From positions 21,094,708 through 21,158,707 of the forward strand of contig OY829329.1 in assembly GCA_963691655.1 (NCBI GenBank): 64,000 bases of DNA. Direction: 5' to 3'. Position 1 is the stretch's first letter; the number at the start of each line of letters is the position of its first letter. The translations under genes were made by a program, and so were the position numbers. Source of the DNA: Toxonevra muliebris. Lineage: Eukaryota > Arthropoda > Insecta > Diptera > Pallopteridae. Positions 36,093 to 47,619 of the stretch are shown one piece after another. Below the pieces are notes generated by a model. The model saw only the letters and a program-made list of their open reading frames with translations, was not told the DNA's origin and searched no databases.

Positions 36093-37548
36093 ACGCAGAC
36101 ATTCCCCAGTGTATTAAGAGCACAAAGAAGCAACTATTCCTATCTGCTATCCTCAGAGGCTGCTGCCACAAATTTATAACCTTTAATTACAAGGTTTAAG
36201 CTCAAATAGTAGAAATAAATTATATTCTTCTCACACACATGACAATAATTTGTTCAGACATGATGCACTCCCTTCAAGCTCATTACCTTCAAAATAACAA
36301 ATAAATCATTAAAATTGTGTCGCAATATTTTAATGTCTAACAAAAATGTCAAACAGGCAAAAAAATATAATGACATATGTGCAAGCTAGACGACACCCTT
36401 TTCTTTTTTTTTTTTCTCCCGCGACATATTTTTAAATTTAAACTTACAATTTACTATAAAAACATGGGGTGGAATTACACTTTTTGCACTCCTTGCTTCG
36501 TCTGAAATTTACATATTTTGCATTATCATCAATGCCATCGAAAAACGATTTAAAATGAAAGCAACTTGACCTTTCTCACTCGCACTTAATTTGCATAAAA
36601 ATGCATGGTGGTTCATTTACTTAATTGAGATTTACCTAAATTACAAAAACAAAAAAAACAAAAATAAATAAGAAAAAAATCCAGAAAAGCACGCCATAGC
36701 ACACGGTTGTCAGAGACCATAACTAAACTATAAAATGCAAAACAATAACCAACCATCATAAATGAGTGAATGAACTGAGAAGTGCGTTGCAGTGAAGCAG
36801 TGGCAAAGGCGAGGGTGGCGACGACGACGGCGTGAAGTGGCAATCGCAATGGAGTGGCGGCAAATAAGTTATTCAAATCAATTTACATATGCAATTAAAT
36901 GGCATTCACGCACACATTGACACTGTGTAGTATGTGTGCTTCACAGTCGTGTCTGACTAACCAAAGCCCTTAATAAATGTATGTGTGTAAAAACCGTTTT
37001 TTCGTTACTATGGCGCCACATGTGGGGGATGCTTTGTCAAAGAGTAAATGAAATGTAATCATGTGCTATGGATAAAAAAAATAAATTTTAATGTGTTCCT
37101 TTATTAAATTGTTTGTTTGTTATGAAAAATTTTAAAATATTTGTTGGTTTTCAACTTCGGCACGAACACGACCCTATTTATTTTATTTCTTCCTTCATTT
37201 TGTTCTTCCTTATTGCTGTTTTTCTTCTTTTTTTTCTTAACTAACCTATAATATTTTTTGAAATGCCATCTCCTGCTGTGAATTATTCCAAGAAATTTCA
37301 CAAGAAAATCGCATTCGTTTCCAATTAATTGCATCGCAATTTATTTCTGTTGATGAGTACAACAGCAGCAGCAACAACAACAACAACAACAACATAAATG
37401 TCAGCAATAAACGCAGAAAAATCAGAACAGCAAAAGTAATATAAGAAGTTGTAAAAAATTTTGTACATTCAGTTATTAACGAATTTGAGAAATCTTATTG
37501 CTAAGGAATTTAAATCGCTTTGCTAATATAAAGTGCATAACTGTATGG
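36093..37548 (+). other. Unique intron
   Basis: AT-rich with a (CAA)n run at about 37371-37393. A modestly GC-richer stretch (36780-36860) has (GAC)n-like triplets. No gene is seen. Confidence 0.55.
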
Positions 37549-37830
37549 CGGATTCTAATATTATTGTCAGCGCTCGCTGACTCTCATTGTTACTCAAATT
37601 ACGGTATATAGCATTCAAATATTTGATTGCTCTTTTGCGCTCTCTCTCTCTCTCTCTGTGATTTTCTCATGAAAAGCTTTTTATACGTTCATTGCTCTCA
37701 TCAGGTATCTCACTTGCTTTTGCTTAATTTTTGTTGTTTCTCTCCTGAGTGTGAACCTCTCACGAATACTGTTTCGTATACTTTTGGTTATTTGATAATG
37801 AGCAAAAACCCAGTGGTCAAATACTGCAAC
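37549..37830. repeat. Diverged copy of the GAGAGC/CCCAGTGG dispersed repeat
   Basis: GGCGGATTCTAATATT at the left, CT-rich centre with GCGCTCTCTC, and ACCCAGTGG at the right match the ends of the copies at 23563 and 35748. Confidence 0.45.
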
Positions 37831-38589
37831 CCCTTGAAAGATTTTTTATTCCGAATTCTAATTTGAGGAATTATGCCGTTTCTGCTGAACTTACCCTTAC
37901 CCTAAGCGGCATTATAATACTGGAATAGCTCGATGGTTAATAGTGGCTTCTGTTCAAACGTGCAGTTCCCAATTAATGAATTTGCATTGCGGTTAGTGTA
38001 ATCTACTTATGATTTTTTGGTTTGATTAGAAATTTGAAGATCGCAATTTTTAAAATATTTATAAAATTTCAAGTTGATAGACTGAAACTTTAGTTAGAGC
38101 TTCCCAGCTCCGTCTGAATCACTTATCTTATAAAGAGGAAAGGGAAGGAAAATTAGGCCTGGTCAACGTAAAGATGATATGATGATGATATTCAATGAAC
38201 GCCGGCCATAACCTTCTCGTCCTCACCCCTTCCCCCTCCCCCTTTCTGCACACACATATTTTGCCAAAATTCAAATCTTATTTAAGACAAGAATTCAGCC
38301 TCACATCGATTTATTCTACTTATATCTAAGGCAAAACTTGATCCCCTTCTATTCTTCGACTGCCTCACTACATTGATCTTAATAATGAAAGCCTGATCAA
38401 CACAAAGATTGGCCATTCCTTCCTCTCCCCTCTCCTCTGCCGAATCTAAGGCATTTTTTAGGGTTACTAATCTGCATATTCTCAGACTGCTGTGCTTCTG
38501 AGGTTCATCGTATTCCAATTTATATTAGCCACTTCATAGATTCTTAATATTTGCGGTTTCTAAAACAATTAAGGACGTTTACGACTGAA
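37831..38589 (+). other. Unique intron, unassigned
   Basis: Contains a 78-codon minus-strand open frame (38282-38518) with no recognised family. An internal similarity is seen between GGTCAACGTAAAGATGA near 38161 and GATCAACACAAAGATTGG near 38394. Confidence 0.5.
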
Positions 38590-38741
38590 GCCGAATAATC
38601 ATGAACAAAGGAAGGTTCTCGAGTCCAGCCTAATAATCATGAACAAAGGAAGGTTCTCGAGTCCAGCAGAATAATCATGAACAACGGAAGGTTCCCGAGT
38701 CCAGCCGAATAATCATGAACAAAGGAAGGTTCCCAATATAA
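38590..38741. repeat. 38-bp tandem repeat, four copies
   Basis: Units start at 38590, 38628, 38666 and 38704 with GCCGAATAATCATGAACAAA followed by GGAAGGTTCTCGAGTCCA. The fourth decays at its end. Confidence 0.95.
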
Positions 38742-41473
38742 GTTTACAGATCGGTCTAATGAATGATTTTTTTTAGCGAACATTTCCATAATTACTGCCA
38801 CTACAACTCGGGCTCTTTTTGTTCTAAATGAGCTGAGCTGCAGTTGCTTGCCGTTTCCGACTCTGCTTAGATATTCTTAGTTTCCCTTCTTCGATATTTG
38901 ATTCTGTATTTGAGATATGAATTCATAGGTTTACCGATTTTTCGATGAACTCTTTTATTATTATTGTTACTATATCTCGAGTTTTTTTGCTCTACATAGA
39001 TTTATCATCGTTTGTTTGTCAGATTTAAACGTTTGCTGTGAATGATGCTAAGTTCTCATACGGATCTTCTGGCGTGTGAAAAATTACATCACCCGATACG
39101 AAAAGTTTCTTGCCGTATCTTGGTTTCTTTTTGTATTCAGTTTATCTCCACTCTGAGTCCCTACAAAATTATTGTTACTCACAATATTTTCTGAATCTTT
39201 CTTCTGTGATTTCTGTGTCTCTACGATAACCGGACAAGTCATTACGATAGACATTTTGAAAATATGTAGATGCAGTAGGTATTCGTGATCTCTATTTTTA
39301 ATTTTAGTGTCTATGAGCAAACCATATTCTGCGATCGATATTGTACATACCCAAGCTACTGGGTTTTTCAGCAAAGCAGTCGATGTTGATAAGAGAAAAA
39401 TACATTAATTATTGCATACTTACAACTTTTTAGGGATCACTCAAGCTCTAACTAATAAAGTTTATGTATCTTCAGTTGCGACTATTGCGCCTCTGGGTTT
39501 TTCATGAGAGTCTTCGAGTATTAAGTAAATTTACAGTTACTTGATGAGAGCAGACGAACTCAGCACGAATCTTCTCAGCTCTCTGCTCTTTGTGTGATCA
39601 CGAGCTAACACAGACTGCTATTTCTCTCTCTCTCTCTCTCGCTCTCTTTGTTGCATCTTGAGGTACATCTCTTGAGTGATATACAACAACCGTGTAAATG
39701 TAGCGTGCACAAATATCAATAACAACAACATAGCAAAACAATCAGGCAAAGACACTCGCGTTCATTTGTTACATTCAGCTTTTGCTGTGTACTTTATATT
39801 TTCCCCTTTTTTTGAGTAAACGTACGTCTGCATCAAATGAAATCATAAGCGTTCACACAGGATATAAACATAAATGTACAACAGAGCAAGCAAAAGCAAA
39901 GGCGAAAATGCTCGACGACTGACTGGAGGGTGAAACTCAATAAGTTTAATGCGCTTTTTTTTTTTTTTTTTTGTTTTTTTTGTTCTGTTTCTTGTCAAGG
40001 GAAAAACTTACAATTTCAATGAACTGTGAAAAAGTATATGCAGTATGTAGTAGTAACTTTGTAAAAACAAAGCACCAGCAAAACATACAAAATACAAAAC
40101 AACACAACAACAACAAAAAAAAAAGAAGCACAAAAAAGTAGAAGCTGCAAAAAAAAAAAAAACGAAAGGAAGAATTGAAAATTGTGCCAACACACAGAAA
40201 TAATCATTAATATTGCAGCAATACAAAAACAAAAAACAAAACAAGAAAAGAAAAAAAAAATCATATACAAGGATGCTGCCAGTATTCAGCACTCATACAA
40301 ACACACAAACAAATAAACACCTCTCTACCTATACATACGTACATGTATATGTGTGTATAGAAGAAGAGCGCACATGTGTGTATGTGTATTGTTGTTGTTG
40401 TACATCCTTGTACTTTATTTCCTTAATATCCTTTTGCTCGAGTTCTATATATTATATTTATGTATGTTGTTGTGTGCTGCTGCAAAAATGAGCAAAACAA
40501 AAGAAACAAAACGTAAAACGAAAAAAAAAATGAAAAGAAATAAATTAAAAAATAAAAATCGCTGCATAACATAACCTATAAGTGGAACGATATGGTTTTT
40601 CATAAACGGCTGCAAGCAATATATATCGAGAACAGGAGGCAGTTGTTGCTATCCTCTCTTCTCTGCGTATGCTCTTCTTTTCTGAGAAATATAGGAAAAC
40701 GCAACTGATTTACACTCAACGAAATTTAATATGTAACTATATTCAATTAAAAAGTTAAATTTTCAGTAAATGTGGAGCTCAAGTTTTCTCCTTTTCTTTT
40801 TTTGTCTACAAATTTGCATTCACTTCGTTAGAAGTAAAGCCAAAACTGAAAATATACGGTCTTTAATACAATAAATTTTACTTACTGAATTCTTTGAACG
40901 AGGAAATATTTATTTATATATTTACTTAAATCAAATTTATTTGAAGACCTTCATCATTCATTCATCTACTTATATTCAGGCAATTTAAATTTTGTACTAA
41001 GATTTTTTTTTGTGGGTGTAAACCTACGTACTCTTCAGCGCGAGAGTAACTGTTAATTCATTGGTACTCATACAAAAAAATGGCGCTCAATTGAGAATAT
41101 GGTAGATAGTTAGAAGGAGGATGAAAAGTGGTGAGGGGAGGGGGTAAGGGAACTTGATATTATTAAGATGATGAAGAGTTTGTGAGAATGTACGTTCACA
41201 CTCTCTCAAAGAGCGAGGCTAAGCTGAGAGCATTTATAAAATTTACCGATGCATGCTCACAACAACAGCTGAACTAACAAAAGCTCAGTGGGAATCTCAA
41301 TGAGAGTTAGATGAAAGAAAGAGGGTAGAGGGGGGTATTGATATGATTTGAAAGTAGCCACTGAGTAGTCGTATATTGTAAGTGCTGAAGCCCTTACGTT
41401 AAAAGAGAACTGAACTATCTTAGGAGATATTGAAAATTTCGTTAATGTGCAATCAGAAAAGCAGCGTTACAAT
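38742..41473 (+). other. Unique intron
   Basis: AT-rich sequence with (CT)n at about 39622-39650 and several poly-A tracts. A 96-codon minus-strand open frame (39084-39374) is not recognised. No gene is supported. Confidence 0.55.
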
Positions 41474-41711
41474 CATAGTAAAATAAACAAGTAGCCTATG
41501 TAGGTAGAGTAGTATGAAAGTACTCCGGATTGTCAAAAAAAAGTCATCGACAAAGTTGAAGAAAAATGTATTCCATATCCAGGGTGCTATAAATTTTCTG
41601 GTAATCATTTTTTTGAGAATCATTTGATATTAAAATCAAGTGAATCTCAAAAATTTCATTCATTTAAAGAGGGGCGAATTTCGGCTTAGCATACTTCTTT
41701 ATTTTACTATG
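41474..41711. mobile_element. 238-bp MITE-like element, CATAGTAAAAT ends, copy 1
   Basis: Begins CATAGTAAAATAAACAAG and ends TATTTTACTATG. The internal sequence (GTACTCCGGATTGTCA, AAAAGTCATCGACAAAG, TAATATCAAATGATTCTC in reverse) matches the reverse complement of 44046-44282. A TA dinucleotide within each end could be the target site. Confidence 0.75.
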
Positions 41712-42837
41712 CGTTAAAATAAGTTCTGCGAGAATATCATTAAGAGTAAAAGGGAGGAAGGAAGAGGGTCTCTTGATAGGGTTTGAAAATTGTAATTTTT
41801 TTATGAGAATGTGCTTGCAGCTAAGGGTGCTGCCAATTTAATTGGTATACATTGTACAAGCAAGAAAACTAAATGTGGCATGGGGCACATAGTAGAGATG
41901 AAACTCTATAGAGAAAATTTATTATTTTCTTTTTAATTTTAAAGGCCACCCTGGATAAATTTAGATTAGAAGAAAATCCGGTTTGATTTATTTCAAATTA
42001 AAAACAAAATATATTAAATTTGAATTCGTACATATGTATATATAATTAAAAATTAGAATTCGTGCTTCGAATTTTGAGAAATAATACAGTTGGCTTATGA
42101 TTGTAGCTCAAATATGAAATTAATACTTTGATTCAATTTTCTATAGATGTCTGATAAATACCGTATCTGTTGTTGTTCCGCATTGTTGTTGTTGCCTCTC
42201 TTGTTTTGACTCTTACGAAGCTCTTTAAGTTCCTTTTAAGTAAGTGATAAAGAGAGTATCAATATAGTGTATGAACGAATAGTGAGAGAGCCGACATCGT
42301 GATTAGACTTTTTTCATATAAATAAATTTTTCCTTTGTATGAGAATCGGGCAGAGACGTCGGTTCTCTCAATCTCATCTCAAATTAGTGAAAAATAAACT
42401 TCATAAGAATTTACTGTTATTGCTAGTCGTGTTGTTTTTGCAATAAATTCTTTTAGTACAAATACATGCATAAATATGAGAGAGGAGAGAGTGCTGTTTG
42501 TGTTGTTGTTCTTGTAATAGTTGATTTTGTTTGCTTGCTCGCTCTTTTGCTTACTTACACATGCAAATCGAAAAATCGGCAATTTCCGTCGTTTTACTCC
42601 CCACCACATGCTTAACGCGTCTATAAAAGTTTCACATAAAAAAAGAAAATTCGTCGAAAATACAACAACGCTGCTTGAGAAGATAAAGAGAGAGAGAGAG
42701 AGAGAAATGAGTTTGTTGTTAAGTTTTTGATGTTTATGTGTTGAAAGCCAAGCAAAATAAAATAATTCTTCACACAAAAGGTTGCCAATCCAGATTTCAG
42801 CACACTCGCATACATAAAAAGTTTCACTTCAAGAAGT
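41712..42837 (+). other. Unique intron with GAGAG-rich stretches
   Basis: No recognised gene. Contains (GA)n at about 42688-42706. Confidence 0.5.
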
Positions 42838-43114
42838 CGATGGTCATACGTTGACCCCTCGTATGTAGTTTTTTACCACTTTTGGGAGAGACGGGAAAAA
42901 AGCAGTAAATAAATATAAGGAATGAGTAAAATTGGTTTTTAAATAAGAAGAAAAATGTTTTTGAAATTATTTTGCTTAATTTTAAACTTATTTTAATATA
43001 TTGTTTATAGAAAGTTATTGCGTTATTGTCTTGTCTTTCAAAAGTGGTGAAAAAGTACTTACGAGGGGTCAACGTATGAAAAAGTACTTAGGAGGGGTCA
43101 ACGTATGACCATCG
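42838..43114. mobile_element. 277-bp MITE, inverted copy of 32674-32931, AAGT target duplication
   Basis: Same terminal inverted repeats as the 258-bp copy, with the interior in reverse orientation. Flanked by AAGT at 42834-42837 and 43115-43118. The right terminal repeat is partly duplicated: a 29-bp stretch containing AGGGGTCAACGTATG occurs twice in tandem. Confidence 0.93.
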
Positions 43115-43439
43115 AAGTGATGAGAATGAAAAGAAAGAAGAGAGAGAAGTCTTGATATTGTGATGATTTGTAAATTTGTTTGATGCATGATTTGGGGTAA
43201 CAGAACTGCCGCTGAGTTTTTGCAAGAGAGCGAATCTACGCTGGTCCAGAGAGTGGATAGAACTAAAAGGAGATAAGATTTGCAAAAATTATTTGATACG
43301 CAATCAAAAAAGCTGCAGTTGAAAAAAAAAACTTAGGGAAACGCTTGTAGAACGTAAATAAAAAATAAAATCATGTGTCTGAAGAAAACATTTTTTAACA
43401 GATTCTGTTGAGGTTTTTGCAGTCTTCTTTCTATTTTGT

Positions 43440-43650
43440 TGTTGCTTTTCTTCTGTTGATACTCTCTACACTTATTGGTAAAAAACATGACGTAGTACAC
43501 GTCTATAACATAAGAGAGGAAAGTTAAGCCAAATTCAATCAAGCAGAGGCATCTAGGTCGGCTCTCTCACTAAAGCACATAAGATAAAACTTCGATTATA
43601 TGTTGTCGATCCCCATATGACCTCGTTCGCTAAACACTAACAAAACTACA
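43440..43650. repeat. Dispersed repeat copy
   Basis: Matches 31800-31985 over TATAACATAAGAGAGGAAAG, TCAATCAAGC, CTCTCTCACT, CATATGACCTCGTTCGCTAA. Confidence 0.62.
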
Positions 43651-44045
43651 TAATTTTGTTTTGAATTGAATAGACTTAATTCTACGTACGACAATGAGCG
43701 ATGAATCTGCAAAATAGGAATTATAACTTAAGAGATAGGATTGTAAAAGTATGCCCACAATAATGGTTATTGTCACCAACACCCTATGGAACATTAACGC
43801 TGATATAATTTTTCAAAAATCTGACTTCAATAGTATTTAATTTTATGGTAAGCGGAAGTTCTTATGTCCTCTTTTTCTTTCTTTATCATGGAATATTGCT
43901 AAAGAGAGAGAAACAGAAAATTAGAATTCGGCAGGCCAGAAGACAAGATAGAAAACAAGAGCTCACTATGTAAGCTAGTATATCGAACAGAGTATTCTCT
44001 ACTAGAAAGAGAGAGAGAGAGAAAGAGAAGAATCTAACTCAATCC

Positions 44046-44282
44046 CATAGTAAAATAATGATGTATGCTAAGCCGAATTATCCCCTCTTTAAATGAATGA
44101 AATATTTGAGATTCACTTGATTTTAATATCAAATGATTCTCAAAAAATGATTGCCAGAAAATTTATAGCACTTTGGATATGAAATACATTTTTCTTCAAC
44201 TTTGTCGATGACTTTTTTTTTGACAATCTGGAGTACTTTAATACTAATCCACCTATTTAGTCAACTTGCTCATTTTACTATG
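44046..44282. mobile_element. 237-bp MITE-like element, CATAGTAAAAT ends, copy 2 (inverted)
   Basis: Reverse-complement copy of 41474-41711. It sits between two similar flanks (GAACAGAGTATTCTCTACTA, then (GA)n, on the left; CAACACAGTATTATCCACTA, then (GA)n, on the right), as if a small duplication accompanied or preceded the insertion. Confidence 0.75.
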
Positions 44283-44439
44283 GTACATCCAACACAGTAT
44301 TATCCACTAGAAAGAGGAAGAGAGAGAGAGAGAAAGAAAAAAAAAAAACACATACAAACTTAATTCAATTCATTTGTGTGTGCATGTGTGAGTTTGTGAG
44401 AGCGCTACTCTTCACAATAGTGAGAGCTCTCTTCAAGAG

Positions 44440-44570
44440 AGTAATGATTTCATTACTTCAAAAAGAGCAATAAATGAGACTTCGATAAATTCGTTTCGTT
44501 CTCTTTTCAAACCTGAGAAACAACAACAACAAATATAATCGTCTAACGAATAACAAAAAAAAAAAAACGG
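44440..44570. repeat. Dispersed repeat copy, inverted relative to 56395-56530
   Basis: TTCAAAAAGAGCAATAAATG, ATAAATTCGTT, CCTGAGAAACAACAACAAC and ATAATCGTCTAACGA match the reverse complement of 56395-56530. Confidence 0.68.
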
Positions 44571-47500
44571 AACTTGTAGATTTTTACAATAACAATGCGA
44601 CCAATTAACAGTAAATTTCTCTTGATGCCGACAATTTCGCAAGATTTTTTGGATTTTTTTCGATTTGTTGATTTAGTTGAGTTGAGTTCGTGTGTTGGAG
44701 TATAACGTAAGTGCGGGTAATTTAGATCGCTGTATATAAGTTGGAACAATTTTATTTTGCTGATAATTTTTCTTGGATATTTTTTATAATTGCTTCTGTT
44801 TTTTTCGAAACGAAAGAAATTAATTATTTTCCGTTTCTAGTGGTATGAAACATTTATTTCATTTATTTAAAATTAAATAGTAGTGAGTGAAAGAAGAAAG
44901 AGGGGGCATATTTTCCTAAAAAGTGTTAGAAAATCAAATAAAAAAATCGCAAATTTTCTAGGAATTATAACTTTTGTGCTGGTAAGTATTTTTAAATAAT
45001 TTATTGTTATTGTGTTTACTAAATATTATGCTATAGTTTGGTAAAAATAAGCACCATTTGAGACAGCATACTAAGAACAAAATGATCTTTTAGAATCGTT
45101 CCGAATTAGCAACATGTTCCGATTTACACCGGGTAAAACTATAAGCAATCATATCCTGTCCCTACAAATAATGTGTAAATATTTTGCCTTATTCTTAATA
45201 AAATAAAATCATAAGTAATTATTCAAGGTGCTATATTTAATCCGTCTATGAAATAGTAATTTCATAAAAAAATTGGTACACGAAATCAGTCTAAGGCCTT
45301 ATTAACTGTGTATGAAAAACTTTTCAATTTGTCAATTGCCATACGAAATTTACATTTTTTCACGTATAAAATGTATGTAATTTCCATTGCTTGTAACGAC
45401 ATGCACAGACAGAGCCAATTTTGATCAACTTATTTGCGCAATCTTGTACTATTCTATCATTCTTGCCTGAGCCAGCCACTACTGCCTTAAACTCTTTTCT
45501 GTCTCTCGCTCTCACATGATGGTACTTTCTCTCTCAATAAATAAAATAAGCATAAAAATTCTGTTATTTCAAAGAGAATCTGAGAGAAACTAAAAAGTCG
45601 AAAGAAAACGGAGATATGCATCCATAACTTAATAATAATATACAGTTTTGCCATTGTTGTTGTTGTATTTCTCGTATTTATCATCAAGATGGTTGTGATC
45701 GGGTGTACTATATGCTGAATTTACAACAAAAACATAACATTCAAATGATATGAGTAAACTCTCTGCTGCACTCACACATTTTTCTTGCAAGTTTTTGTTG
45801 TTGGTAATTTTTGTATCAGTGCTCAATTTACATAACTCAATTTTTAGTTCTCAATTCATTCTGAAAACGGTTTCTCACACAATGCCAGATCTTTATTTTA
45901 CTCTTGGCAAAAAAAAAAAAAACAAACAAAGAAGAGAACGGAGAGCCAAAACCACCGCTCTCCTTCAACCGCCGTTTCGTCAAAGCTGAAGTTGCTGCTT
46001 CACACAATCTCTCTCTCTCTCTCTCTCTCTTTCTTTGACTCCCATTTCTATAATAATTTCCCACTAATTAAATTTTCGCGCTCGTGCTCCTTCATTTTGT
46101 ATTGTTAATTTTTCCGTTAGTATAAGTATCAAATTAATTGCATACTTTTAATTTCATATTATCAAACATAAGTTCAAAGTCAACAAAACGATAATGATGA
46201 TGATTTTTTTTTTGTAGTGTACTTTAACGTTTCACTCACTTACTTGCATCTCTATAACTTACCTGCTGCTTTTATGCATACATTTTCTCATACTTTCCTA
46301 CTCTCCTCGTGTGCATGAATAACGAAAACATGTGAAAATTTAAAAGGAAGCAAAGGCAAGCGAAGAAGAAGAAACAGAAGCAGCTGAAGCGAGCGAAGGA
46401 CGAAAGTAGGAAACGTTTTAAGTTAAGGCTTATTGAATTTTCATTAAGGCTCATGAAATTATGTAAAATGTATGTAAAAAAAAAAAGAAGAAGAAGAAAA
46501 ATAAATGACTTGACTGCTGCGTCGTTTGTCTCTGCCTTTCATCGTCGTGTACTTTGCTGGCTCCCTAAAGCTTAAGCAAATGAAACCTAATTGATTTTGA
46601 GCGTTTTCACCTTTTTCAAGAGTTTTTCTTTTTCTTTTTTTGTGAATACTTTTTGTTTATTTCTTTCCATTTTTTTTTTGCGTTTTTTTTTTTTGGTTAA
46701 AAAAGAAAATCTGGGCTATTATTTAAAAATTTATTGCATTTCGGCTTTAAAAAGGAAATGGAAAAAGATTTTAATTTTAAAATGTTGTTGTTTTTACTTG
46801 TGCATTTAATATTTTAAGTTACTCTTTTTTGTTCTTGCTGTTTTTGTTTTTGTTTTGTGTAGTCAAGTTTTGCTAATTGCAAACAAAGCAAGGCAAAAAC
46901 AAATCACTTCTTCTCCTCAACTGATGCTGGTTATTTGTTTTTGTTGCCTTTCTCTCTCCTACTCTCTCTCTCTCTCTTCCGGTACTTTTTGTTGTGATGT
47001 TGGCTCATCTTCTTTCTCTGCCTCTCGCTCTCCTAGGGTCTACCTTTTCCTCTGCCTTTTTCTTTTTTGTTTTTTTTGTTGTTGTTGTTGTTGTTTTTTT
47101 GTATTGTGCCATTTATCTCTGCGCTTTTTCTCATAGTTAAGTGTACTTAAAATGAAATATTGTAGGTTATTTTGTAAATCCCTTTCAAGTTACCAGCAGC
47201 AGCAGCAACAGCAGTGGCAAATAAAAAACAATAGTAAAAAACATCAAAAAAACAACAAGCAAAAACAACAAAATGTCAGTTTCATTTAACTAACAAAATG
47301 TATTTGTTTTTTTTTTGTTTTGTTCATATTGTTGTTGTTAGAATAGAAAAATATTAAAGTTTAAATGAGAGCACTAACTAAAATGGCGGATGTTAAATGT
47401 TAAGCAAGTGGGTGGAGTAACAATGAGAGTGTGAATGTGAGAGTGAAGTTCTGAGAGTGAAGTCCACTCTGAGAGTAGTCAAAAAGAGTTCAAGTCGGTC

Positions 47501-47619
47501 AACAATGCTTGCACTTATACGCTGCAGTTTGTGTTTAACTAATAAGCTATAGTTGAAAAATTAAATATTGGTGTAATTTAATGCAGAAAATGTGCGTAAG
47601 TAAAAGCAGTAGATACATA
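44571..47619 (+). other. Unique intron
   Basis: AT-rich with (CT)n at 46007-46031, (GTT)n at about 47076-47093 and (CAG)-like triplets at 47200. No gene is recognised. Confidence 0.55.

Noticed and set aside
39084..39374. 96-codon minus-strand open frame
   Set aside because: No recognisable domain, no neighbouring coding signals; could be an unrecognised transposon scrap but I cannot support it.
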